Assembly (NCBI RefSeq): GCF_001680005.1 | Contig: NC_033557.1 | Span: 124,001-188,000 of the forward strand | DNA from: Plasmodium coatneyi | Taxonomy: Eukaryota; Apicomplexa; Aconoidasida; Haemosporida; Plasmodiidae | Direction of reading: 5' to 3' | Length of the DNA: 64,000 nucleotides | Shown: positions 34,173 to 47,000 of the stretch, piece after piece | Position numbering within the stretch: the stretch's first letter is position 1 | How the letters are laid out: every line of letters begins with the position of its first letter | The notes under the pieces: generated by a model | Databases searched by the model: none | Seen by the model: only the letters and a program-made list of their open reading frames with translations | Told to the model about the DNA's origin: nothing | Translations under genes and position numbers: made by a program

Positions 34173-34706
34173 ATGAATAGCATAAAGGACAAGCTTGCGA
34201 AGGAAGTAAAAAACTTTAAAAGAACTGCGTTGCTTAGGGGAAGTCCTGCGTTCAGGATTAGCGTATGGTTTTCTGGTAAACCCAAGAACAGAGTGCCAAT
34301 AAGGACATTCAATCGAAAGCATCCCCACGTCTCAATGTTGTGTGTGCTATCCCACATGCGCTACATATGTAAATGCATCTACGCTGCAAGTGCAGATTAC
34401 GTTCCGCTGTATTCCGCCTATCAGTTCATATGATGCACACACAAACGCACCTCACCCCCGTCCCTCTTCATTTTAGGAATAACCGTTGGACTCGCCTGGA
34501 TTCTGATCAGCGAGTACAACAACCCGAAGAGCAACAACATATTCATTAAAAAAAAAAAAGCAGATTTTTTTACCACAGAGGAAATAGAAAAATGGAACAA
34601 GCCGTACTACTCCAAAGGTGAGGACAGCACAGTGGTTATGGACTCTAACATGACGGCAGACGAAAAGAGGAAGAAAATACTCAAGGGGATAAATAACGCC
34701 AAATGA
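34173..34706 (+). CDS. Small single-pass membrane protein, two exons (110 aa)
   Basis: Exon 1 is 34173-34275 (MNSIKDKLAKEVKNFKRTAL, donor GTAAAC) and exon 2 is 34477-34706 (acceptor CATTTTAG). The splice falls inside a Gly codon and joins SVWFS to GITVGLAWILISEYN, creating one hydrophobic segment at about residues 29-43. The N-terminus is short and basic. The C-terminal ~65 residues are charged (TTEEIEKWNKPYYSKGED) and end KKILKGINNAK. The topology, a basic N-terminus followed by one helix, is common in small mitochondrial inner-membrane or ER subunits. No family was recognised, so function is not assigned. The clean in-phase splice through the membrane helix makes the gene model itself strong. 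Confidence 0.75.
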
Positions 34707-35044
34707 AGCACACAAAGGGAAAAAAGAGTGATGAGAAGGGACGTGTCCTCCCTGCGGTGCTACAAAGGTGTGTTACTACTAAGTGGTTGAATGTCCCTTC
34801 CATTTGACGCATTCTTTGTGGGTACCATCGTTCAGTTTTTCCAAATAGGATGTTCCACAAGGAGGCAAAATGGGCACAAATGTTGGTGCAGCGAAGGAAG
34901 ACACACTTGAGGAAATAACATCACGTGTGAGAAGAATCACAAAATGATGGATAGCGTAGAACGAAAGGTGGTACGAAAGGCGGTACGAAAGGTGTTGCGA
35001 AGCTAGGCACAATAATTAAGAGGCCCTTGTTGCAGCCCCACCCG
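34707..35044. other. Short intergenic region with a degenerate tandem repeat
   Basis: The 338-bp 3' flank is shared by the membrane-protein gene and the dynein gene. Around 34962-35001 a 12-13 bp unit (ACGAAAGGTGGT type) is repeated about three times. Nothing else is recognised. Confidence 0.6.
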
Positions 35045-38000
35045 TCAGTACGTTTTGGATAAAAAGATGGCCACCCCTCGCTGGTACCAATTTTCCTTCA
35101 GTACCCCCCGTGAAACGGGAAACTTCCAGAAGCCAATAAACGATCTCCTCGATTTGTCCAAATAAATTGGTAACTCCATAAAGGTGGAATTGGATTTTTC
35201 GCTTATTTTTTTATTCAAGATATCCTTCTTTTCCCAGGTGATGGTTACTGGGGGGAGGTCGATGGCCAGTTCGTCGCTCAGGATGAGGCACTGCGGAGGG
35301 TAAAAAGGGAAGGGTGATAGATGGTAGGTGGTAGGTGGAAGGGTGCATGTGAGGTGCGTGCGAAGTAATGGCAACAAATTGGGGTAGTAATTCAGGGTAA
35401 CGAATTGGCCGCAACAAATTGGCCGCAACAAATTGGCCGTAACAAATCGGTGGTGAGGAAATTGCCAAACCGCACATTGCTTACCCCCTCCACGTCGCTC
35501 CACTGGGCGCCCTCGATGGACAAACAAGTAATCGTAAAATGAACGGTGTCATCGAGCAGATCCCCGGGGCTTGCCCCAATGGCCACTGACAACTCCAAGT
35601 CGTCTAGCGAATTCTTAAATTTAGAAGCAGACAGTTGCCTAGTTGCTGTAATAAACGCCCTTGGGTAAAATAAACCACCCAGCCATATAAAATGAATAGA
35701 CAATTTCTTGTCCAATTTAAAGTGAGCCGTTATTGTGTCGTTATTTTTCTGATGATATGCTTCCAAGGTGAGGTCATTACTACAGCTACGACTACTGCTC
35801 CGGCCCCTACCTCTGTTCATACTTTTTTGTTTGTTCAAATTTGCTTTCCTACTTCCGTTCAGCTCTGTAGTTATGACTATTATTTGATAAAAACGATTAA
35901 TTAACTCTCTTATCCAATTTGTTAAATTCAAGTTAGTTGCATTCCCATCGATGAGCCAACTAGGTGGCACGTTGAATGAGTTTAAGTCCTTAGCCAGTGC
36001 TCTCAATTTATTCGTGTATTTTAATTTTTCCTCTAGCACATTTTTTAGCTGATTTAAGTTACCCCTAATGATTTTTAGAAGATCCCTAAAGAGGTGATTC
36101 TCCCTTTCGAAGCACCTAAAAACGGCGTTACTCATATTTTCTTCATTTCTTTCCAATTCGGGAATGTACTCAGGCAGGCTATCCAAAATTTGGTTAATGA
36201 ATAGGACATTTTCGTTCTGTGAGTATCGATGCGTGACCCTACTTGCGATGGACGATTCGGACAGTTCGCTCTCCTCAGAGGAGGAAATACCTTCCTCGCC
36301 TTGATCCATCATGGCACCTTTTGTCACATCACCGTCACCCGGGGAAACCATGGGGAGGACCCGCTTATCCCCTTTTCTGTACAACTCCATGCTAAAGTTG
36401 TTCTCCTCCCCTAGTGCCTTCGTCAGAGGAGCATGAGGCAACGGTTCATAAACATCGGAGCAGCTTTTACTATACAAAATGTTCCACTTGCTTAGAATGC
36501 TAAAATTCGTTCTGGTGGTTAGCAACCCTTCCGCTTGTTTTCCGAAGCCGAGCCATGCAGGTAAATCAGTGTTACTCATATTACTTGTCCATTTTAGGTA
36601 GTCATTCAACTGTCTGAACAGATCTGGTGAAGTTAACAAATCCTTTTCAGAGGAACTGTTACAAATGTTTAATTTAAAATCGGCTTCAAAGGAGTTGGAA
36701 TTCATCAAATGCTCAATGAAGGTGTCTAAAATTTTGGAGTCCACCAAATTGTCCAATCTACCACCGTAGACCACCTCATTTAGTATTTTTTTTATGGCAT
36801 CCCAAGGGATGTTAGAAGGATCTATATGCTCAATGACGCTCTTCCCTATTTTTGTGGATGCTCTATCTAACCAATTATCTACAACGGATAAAGCACACGC
36901 CAAATCGGAGTCACCAAATTCGTATCCCTTGGTCCATCCGATGGGGGTGTATCTCCTTCTTTCCAAAATTATTGCATGCAGGAAGGAAACAAGGAAGTAC
37001 AATCTTATCCTGGCAATTTTTGGATCTTCTAAATTTCTGTTTTCTAAAAATAAAGAGAATGTCCTCAGTATGGACGATTTAATACCTACAGGTGGTTCGA
37101 ACATGAAGGTCAGGGATATACGTAGCAAATTGGGAGGAATTTTAGGGTTTATTTCCATCGTGAGGAATAATCGAAAATTGTGGTTTGTCGTGGCTTTGTG
37201 TATGTTTTTCTCCAACTGATGAAGCCATTTAGGCGATAAGTGAATATTTTTTAGTAGAACCCACCCTCCATTTTTTTGAGCAGATGATATGATTTTTTCT
37301 GCTGAAATGTACCCTTCTTCCGAACCCATTGCGATGGAAAAGAGGGACACCCTACATTTCTCACTCAGCTGTTGCACCTTGTTGCTCGGGTCAAATCCAG
37401 GGGCGCTTATCAGCACTATGGGGATATTCCCACTGGCATTTTCCTTCACATATTTCTCAAATTCGTTAGTCGATAATTCAGGAATCCAGAGGAAGTCCTT
37501 CCCTAAAATCACATTTATAAGCTTGTTAAAGCATTTGTCTAATTTATCTGGTCTAACTGCCTTAATAATTAGTGACTCCTTTAAGCAGGCTAAAATTTGT
37601 TCATCCTTTGTACCATTTTTCGGGTCTACATTTCGACTGAGGACTTCCCCCGATTCGTCACTCTTCCCATTTTGCACACCAAAAATTGGGCCACTAATTA
37701 TCGACGAAATTAACTGTTCCGGTTCTGTGGAATGAATCAAATGGATCCACTTCTCCTTGTCATTTTTTATACTCTTCCTCAAATTCGAAAAAGAATTATG
37801 TTTTAGCAAATTGTTCAATGTGCTTATCTGTTCATCGGTATAATCTGGCAATAACTCTTTTTCAATTTTACTCCCCTCATTGGAAGATACGGCCTCATCT
37901 ACACGATGACTAGCGTAATGATCCTTCAGTAAAAAGTGCAAATGATTTGGGTCTATACATATACCCGGATTGATAACACCCTTCACATAACACAACTGCA

Positions 38001-41000
38001 AGGCGAACACGTATCTATCTTCCTGTAGTAACCCCCGAGCGACCCTGCTATACGTTAAGGAGAATAACAAATTTTCTAAACACTTTAACCTTTCTTCGTA
38101 CTCATTATTCTTCTTCACATTTGAGGAGGATGCCTCCTTGCGTAACATATCTTTCATCAAATTAAAGAAAAAATTCAAATCGTATTGATATAAAAAATTG
38201 ATGCTTCCTAAATGTTGTAGAATGAAATATATCCTTGCGGATCCTTGCGCTAGGAATAAGTACTGGTTACTCACGTTCTCTATTTCTACCATCACTTCTT
38301 CGGCTATGCTTACTTCTTTAGACGCTTCTGCTGCTTGCACTTTTAGTTTTTCCATTGTGGTTATCACGTTATCATCATCCAGTATGTTTCCCTTCACGTT
38401 GGACAATTCTAAAAGTAATGATTCTTCTAACTCCCTTATCTTCACTTTGTATTCTCCCTGCAGTTTTAGCAAATCGCACCTCTTCTTATCAATGTCTGGT
38501 CTTTCATTTTTTAGGATCATATTTAAGCACTGGTTCTGCAGTGAAGATGGTGTTAAGGTAAAATTCACGAACGTCACTCGGCTGCACAAATCTGGGGTAA
38601 ACTGAAAATGTGCATCTCTCGACGTAAGAAACAGGTTAAAGGAGGGAGAGTAATCAATTTCTGAATCTCCAATCGTTATTAATAAACGACCGCCTTGCTT
38701 GTGCGTTTCCTGATTTAGCACCGAGTTCAGAATTGCATCCACCTTTTCCACATCATAGACGAGCAATGTCGACCCAAATCGTAGTGCACTCTCCAAATTC
38801 TTTATAAAATTTTTATCAGAAAAGGATGTTTTCACGATTTTCTTATCCCTATATTGGTTAAGCAAGAACGTGCTGGCCTGATCTGATGGGTCTATAATCA
38901 TGGGGTACCTTATATAACTCTTTATAATAATGGCATTTTCTATGGACAACTCATCGCTCGGCAATTCATTTGCTATCCACTGCAACCTTTCCGATGGGTT
39001 AGACAAAAATTCTATAAAAGATAAATCGTGTCTATGTTTTATATGATGCATTTTTATAATTTCCCCCCACGTTTTCTTCAATTTCTGCCTTTCATAATGT
39101 TCAAAGAAGCCAATGTAAGCACAGAACGCTGCCGCTATGAGACAATCCCCCACAAACGTTTCGGAAGCTTCCTCCAAATTGATGAATGTCTCTGACCACC
39201 TTTCCTTCTCAGATTTTAAATTATCAATCAGGTTAATAGATCTCTTTATTTTATTTTCCACATTTTCCATTTCTTGCTTAATGCTCTGCACTTGGCTAAT
39301 TAGCTGGGCATAATCATTCTTATATTGCACTAATTTTTTTTCCAGCTCCGAAATGATATCCTTCTGCTCATTGTACTGATCTTCCGCAATTCTTGTTTCT
39401 TCCTGCAGCTTCTCAATTTCATTCTCCAACGGCTGAACCGTTTCTAATATATTTAAAAACGTAATAACCGATTCGACCCACTTCGCCAATGGCCCTGCTG
39501 CGCGAGATGCTTTATTTATCCTATCCACGTCCCAATCAGTATGACTTATTCGCTTCTTAATTTGGGCACTAGTTTGAGGCTTTACCATTTTCTTGTCCAA
39601 GTAGAGGACTTTATTTATAAAATCCTGGCCCTTCATAATTTTTCTAGCATCTTCCCATGTGACGCTTTTATCTCCTTCATTCATAATAAGTATGGCAACC
39701 GCTTCCACTGCATTTCTTACCAAAATGGGAGGATTCGCCATAGCCCTTAATTCGTCAAAATTTTTCTTAGGGATATTTTTAACGGCTTCTTCTGCTTCTC
39801 TAAATTTGGGTTCTACTTCACTTAATTCTTTTCTAACAATTTCTTTTCTCTGCTCTATTATGATAAATTGTTCATCTAACTTTTTGGCTAGAATTTCCGC
39901 TTTCTTCTTTTTGTCTTCCGTTTCGGCTTGCTGTTCTATCATCAGTTTCATCTTTTCCTCCGCCTCTGTATCCTTTTCGGCTAAGGTCTTTTTATTTATA
40001 GCTAGCGAATTCCTCAATTCTGCCACCTGCACTTCTGTATCCTTTAATTTGTTTAACCCTAAATTTAGGTGCTTCTTCTGATCAGAAACTTCTTCCTTCT
40101 TTTCCTCGATAATTTTCAAAAAGTGTTTAATGAAATCGAGAAAGTCTCTCGGGGTCATGTAATTATATTTACTGCCTTTCTTGAGAAGCACACCATTTAT
40201 CCTCACAACAGAATTGTGAATTTCGACTATAGCTCTGGATAGATAATACGACTTGTTATCCTTATATTGGATCTTCCCTTTTATTGGGACCTCCTCTACA
40301 TTGTCCATGTGAAAATTCTTATCCGGTAGGTCGAGGTTGTAAATAAATTCACTTGCAACTTGCAGGAGGGCACTATAAGGCCAGTCCCCAAACCAATCTA
40401 TCACACATCTGTTGAACAAAGCTGGTGAAGTTGCTTGCCTATTTGCAAAATCCGGGTTCGCTGGGTTCATGGTAAAAACGATATGCAAATTTTTCTGAAC
40501 CTGCTTTGTGAATTTTTTAAATATGTCTGACTCGTCTAAACCTACATTGGACCCATACGCAGCTTTACACTCATTTATTAAGGCGGTGTAATTATCGCCT
40601 TCAAACAAGCCGGGCACTTCTCCACTAGCTAGCAAGGCATTCATTCTTTCTAGAAAGGCGGGCCCTAAAACGTTCGACTCGTCAAATATGAATGTTATTT
40701 TTTCTTCCTTTATTCCAGATCGTTTCATGACACTTCTTAAATCGGCCTCAAACGATTCAGTGCAGTAATTGCGTCCAGCTCGAATTTGAAAAACGGACAG
40801 CCCATTAATCCACGAAACGAAGCGGGACAAAATGGTTTTCCCTGCCCCAGACGCACCGACCAGTAGCAGATGTCCCAAAGGCAATCGCAAAACTCGATCT
40901 ATCCTTGTTATATGATCCAACACGTCGTCAAAAAGGACCAGCTGCACATTTATCTCCTCTTCATTAAAAACTTTTAACTTTGCCTTTATCAATTCCTTCA

Positions 41001-44000
41001 AGTCTTTCTTGTCAATTTCCTTGTACTCATTTTGCACGTACGAAGTGAACAGAATTGGCCTCTCCAAATCGGCTTCGCCAATGCCAGGGAAGCAAAATTT
41101 GAATATATCATCGATAATTTTATCCGTTTGTTTTTTCTCCTTTTTGTAGATAAGTCTATCTTGAAATATTCTTAGCCCCTCGCAGATGCACAACCGAACC
41201 AGGTCTCTTTTCTCTAAGTGATCGCAATGTTCTAACGTTTCGTATAAGGCCAGCTTCCACCTGGTGAGTTCTCTCGGGCTGTAAATATAATGAGGCTGCA
41301 TATCTATTGTAAACGTTTCAGAAAATTTCGTGTAAAAATTTACCATCGCCAGAGTCAAATTGTCAGCCATGTGGGATGCTTCCCCAAATTTGCGCAAAAT
41401 CGCTCTATTGAAGGTACCATATATTTGCTTCAGAGATTCATACCCTGGGAAATCTACATACAAAATTGCCGTGTGTCTAAGGAATCGATTACTTAATGGG
41501 TTTCTTCCTGCATCTGTTGGAGGGTTACACGCCCCGGCAAAGGTTATTCTCTCTATTTTTACCCAATTCCATTGATTATTGTTAGAGTCATATTTCCAGA
41601 AACCTTGCGATTCGTAGATCTGTCTCATGAACATGATAATTCTCTGTGTGTCATACTTGTCTGGGGTTGGCAAATTTATCTCATCAGCGAAAATGATCAA
41701 CCATTTTCCTGGTTGCACCGGTCTTAACACCAATTCGCTAGTCGTTTTTACATACTCACAATAGTGGTCAAATGTCTGAAGCAACAAATTTGGTAAAGAG
41801 CCCGAAGAAAAATTTAACGCAGCGATGTCAAATTCGGAGGATTTCTTCAGTACAGATGTTAAGGTCATTGTCTTTCCGGATCCTGGGGGTCCACACAAAA
41901 TGAATGGCTTCTTCAAATTTAACCACCCTTCCAAAACGGTTGCATGCCTTATCGTATCCATTGTTTCAATCACAAGAGTCGCATCGGATACTTCTCCTCT
42001 GTCTACATCTATCATTTCGACTCGCTCCTTCCAGCAATGCCATTCGCCGTCTTCAATGTTGGGTTCGTAATCTAAAAGCGTCCTTGGCGCATCTGACGAA
42101 TCATTGTCGTCCATTTGTCTACTTCTCGACAAATCGGCTGGCAACGGAATAGAACATATGGACTCAACATATATGGAAAATTTTTCCCTAGCTTCAAGAT
42201 TTAAGGATCCACCTATTCCCCACAATATGCTCATGACTAGCCATTTGGAGATATACTTCTCTATATCTCCATCCGTTATGCCGTTATTTGTTTTCTCATT
42301 TTTTACCACTAAATTGTCAATCCCCTTTTCTAGCAGCAGAAATGTACTTTCAATAGCCCTTATATATTCATAATCCATCACGTGATCAAATTTGTTAGCA
42401 CCCAAAAGACACTGGTGCACAAATTCGTTTTCTTCAAAGTAGTCACTAATCAGCTTGATCGCCCTACATGCGATGGTATTAGTAGAACATACATTCAGTT
42501 CATCTTCATTTTCATCGAAAAATATGTGAGAATTTTTCTTCATATGGTCCATTAAATTGTCACTCATCCTTATATTTTCGTGACTACTGAGGGAATCGTT
42601 TGACGTCCTCTGCACCGTCGTGGAGTCATTCATGTGTGCACTCTCATTCCTAATAGCGCTACTTTCATTGTTGTTCATAATGAAGGCCTTAAATCGGTCC
42701 ATTTGGCGTGGGTAATCATGATTACCATATTTTAGCTTCGCCAACTTATGCTTAAACAGAAGCGTTGGAGAGAGTATGTCCCTAGAAAACCATATCATAC
42801 CGCATCTACTGACGGTAGCCAATGTTGCATGCTTCAACGTATCGACTTCGAACAAAATGCGAACACTTTCAGGTATCGGCAAACGCTCTCCATTTGGCAA
42901 AGTCAACAATTTATTGTCATCCAAGACGCTGTTCAAATTTTCAGCCCATTCAGGATCTACATCTCCATCGAAAATGATCCAGTGTCTTTTTGTAGCATTC
43001 CCAGACTGTGCTGAATTGTAAAGAATTTTCCTCAATATAGCTGTAAAAACTCCATCGGTCCATTCCAAATTTATGTTGTCTAATTTTCCATATATTTCTT
43101 CCTTGTCTAATGACTTCGCATCGATGATGTAACTCACCCCTTTGACGTTGTCTAACGCTTCCATGGCATCTAGCAATACTTTCCAGGCGCTACTTTTTCC
43201 TGTTCCAACATCCCCCACTAACATAACCCCGTGTTGCAATTTCATTATCTGATATATCTGGCATATTTTCGTTACCCATTTCTCCTCGGGGGTATAAAAC
43301 CTTGACTTGCATATGCGATGTATTTCGTTCACTAGTGCCTTCTCCTCAAACGGGGCTACATTTATGTTCGGGAATACTCCCGTTAGTAAGCTTCTTATCA
43401 GAAGGATGTCACTCGAAACTAGCTTCGGATAAACCGTATCACACACTGATTTGAGGAGTAAGTTCTGCTCCATCTCAACTATACCTTCTGTGGAACTCTC
43501 CCCCTTAGCGATGCTCCCCCCTTTACTTATTCCCGTGTCGTTATCTACATTTGTTTCATCTTCCCCCCTACCATGCGCACCCTCCAAAAGAGCCTGCCTC
43601 TTCAAATTACCTGCAGAATTTAGCACACTCTTGAGTGACCTCAATCCGAAGTCGTAGTGAGGCTGCTTGGACAACTGCTCAGAACATAATTCAAAGAGAG
43701 ACACAATTTTACTTGATAAATGCTCTGCACTTATGAAGCCTTGCGAAAATAAAGTCACTTCAACGATGAGTTGCTTATTCGGCTCAATCATGGCAAAGCT
43801 TCTAAACAGCTGCTTCAGATTATCAGGCAAATTTGACCTCCCAGCGTATCCGGGGTTCATAGTTACAAAAATCCCCACATTTTTATTTAGCCCTATTTTT
43901 TTGTTCAAAATTTCAATTTCACTCTTCCTCTGAGCTAAGCTCATTTGAATCGTTAAAATTTGTTCAGACACAGCGGACAGGATTCTCTCCTCCAGTCTGT

Positions 44001-47000
44001 TAAACTCATCGAAGCATCCCCAAGCGCCCACTTGGCACAAACCAACGAAGATTCTCCCCATAGCGGTAAAATCAAACGACTCATCACAGTTAAAAACTAG
44101 AACGTATCTTCCAAGTTGTGCCCCTAGTGCCTTTACACTTTCAGTTTTCCCTGTCCCAGCAGGTCCAAAGGGGTTCCCCCCCAATTTCATCTTCAGTGCC
44201 TGGGTTAGGGTTAAGAAGCACGCATCTGTTAACTTCGTTTGAACTAACTTTTCGCACATGCCCAGATATTCATACCCATACTCAAACGTCGCATCTGCCA
44301 TTTTTATCAACAAATTTACGCCACTGTTTGTTTTGCTAGAATCCCAATAAAATCTCATATACTGCAGCCAGGTAAAATCATGGACGCTTCGAACGTTCTT
44401 TTCTATCAAGACACGTATAACGTCTCTCTGGTGGACCAACTCCGTTATCATTTGCACAATTTTTTGCCTGGTCCTGTGATCCCTCTGTTTGACAACACTC
44501 ACAGCTAAAAATTCTAGCAGGGAGACGCATATCTTTTCGCTCCTTTGGAAAATGTTCCCCGTAGGTACATGCTCACTGGGAGATGTATCACCGGTTACCG
44601 ACCCACCTTGCATATCCCCTTCAATGTTAGAGGTCCAAAGAATTTGCAGACAGAGTAAAACAATTTGGTTGGGGTACTTGGATGCCCATTCGATAATTTG
44701 ATCGTTTCCCCTACTGTTGGCGCATTCCAGCACATCCATCTGTAGGATCTCCTTCGCAGCCTTGTCTAGACAGTTCTGCAGGGTAGACTTCATATAAGTC
44801 TCCAACGTTATGAGCCACTCTTTTAACGTTTTATAGGCACTTAAACAAATGGGCTCTTCAAAAAAGATTTCCTCCCCTTCTCTAGACGACATTCCAAGTA
44901 TCACATCACTGGTATTCTCCTTAATGATGAAGGAGCTAATGCCTGCAAACATTTTGTTCACATTTCTTTGTATTACCTTAGCATCCTTCGAATTTCCAAT
45001 CATTTCTAGTAAATCTTCATCCCCCACAAAGTAGAACCTTGGGAACTGATTTCTTTGCTTCTCTAGGTACTCCCCCAATGCCTTCTGGATCTTAGACAAC
45101 GAATCGGATAGTCTATCCAGCTGCTTCTGAAATCCTTCCATTTGAAAAAGTTCCATCAGCTTGGGTTTCTCACTAGTTTTCCTCATTATATTAATAAAAT
45201 CCGTATCGATAATCTTGAACCTGTTATATTCTTGAGGTAGTAGCGACTTGATATCTGAGGACCCTTTCAACACGCCTTCTAAGTATACCCACTTCCTCTG
45301 TACATTCATCCAGACATCTAACAAATTTCGTAACCTATTTAACTTTTCATCCCACGTGAGGGTCTCTTCTTCGAAAATTTTCACGTAGGAAGATATCTTC
45401 ATCGATTGCAGCGCATTTAGATGATCATCTATGGTCGAAAAAATGTCATTCCATCCTTTTATCAGTTTGCATTTATTTTGATATTGTACAAGTTCCAGTT
45501 CGTACTCATTCCAGGTGTCTTTCAACCCCCTGAGGAATTCTTCCAGTGCCATTTCTCCTTGTGACTGATTAAGAATTTCCCGTAGAGCATTCTCATGTGC
45601 GCTCAAATTGAGGGACCATAAATTTCCTAACGTTAACTTGTTGTAATATATCTTGATTTGCAACTTGTGCAGTATCAATCTCCAATGCCTATCCTTCAGC
45701 GATTCCGACTTCAAATCTAACAACAATCCATACGTCTTTAAATACTGTTGTATTTCTTCCTGCACGTTGTCAAAAATTTCATACTGTCTATACTTTGCGG
45801 GTATTCTCTTTATACAATCTAGTAACCCATTCAGGGTGTTCCTAACATTTTTGGGTTCTACATTACACCAGAGCATTTTCTTCATTTCAGAGATGGTCGA
45901 ATAAATCGACTTTAACTCATCCCATATGCCTTTCACGCAAGCTATTTCTTCTTTCAAAATGTTGGGGGATACGTGGAACCCATTTTCCGCTTCTTCGCTG
46001 CGAATCTTCATCAGCTTCTTTATCCTTTCTGATATTTCATACTGCCCATTAGTCACATCAATTCTGCTTTCAAATGCACTTATAATTTGCAAAGCCTTCG
46101 TACTGTTTGTATTCCCATGGGATGGTTTATTTTTGTTCCATTCGTCGAATAGGACCTTAATACTATTCTGCACGTTGGCATCGAATTCTAGCACTAAACT
46201 TTGTATGTATGGAAAATAATCCTTTACTAACTTTATTTGATAACTGCATATTTGATTTACCGTCTCAACCTTTCCAATCACGCTATCTATGTAGATCCAA
46301 CTGCCTGGAAAGACGTAGCGTTGCTTCTCCAGAAGCACTTCGCTCTGCTTCAGCACATCACACCTACTGTCCCATTCGGCCCCTTTGGTACTAATCTGAT
46401 TAATCTTTTCTATAAATTTATACACACTATTGCATATTTTGGAGAGAACCTCCATATCGTGTGTATTGATAATTGCTATGATATCCTTCGGAGCCATGGA
46501 CAGAATATGCATGGCTGTAATTTCCGACTCGTTCGTCACTTCTGCTTGGAGATTTAATTCGTTCAAGGCCTTTTCTATCTCCGCCTTCAACACCACAATT
46601 TTTTCTGATAACTTTTTAGAAAATTCAGATACTATTTCCTTTTGCCAATTTTCAAACTTAGAACTCACCTTCGACTGAAGAATTCTATAATCTATAACAA
46701 TCGGTCCGAAGTTCTTTTCCGTATCGAGTGTATCAAATGTGTATCCAGTTTGTCTAATTTCGTTCATGAACCCTTTCCACGTTTGTATGTCTTCACCAAA
46801 GTTAGTGATGATGTCTCCTATTTCTATTTTCCACAGGGTGTTATACTGCAACCACATGGATTCATATTTCCTCGCCTTTTCAACCATCTCATTAATGCAT
46901 TCTATCGCATCGTCGTACACTTTCTTGTCTATAAAATAGATGATGTGTCTGTATGTATTATCCAATATGACCTCACTTGGAATGCTAGAATCATTTTCTT

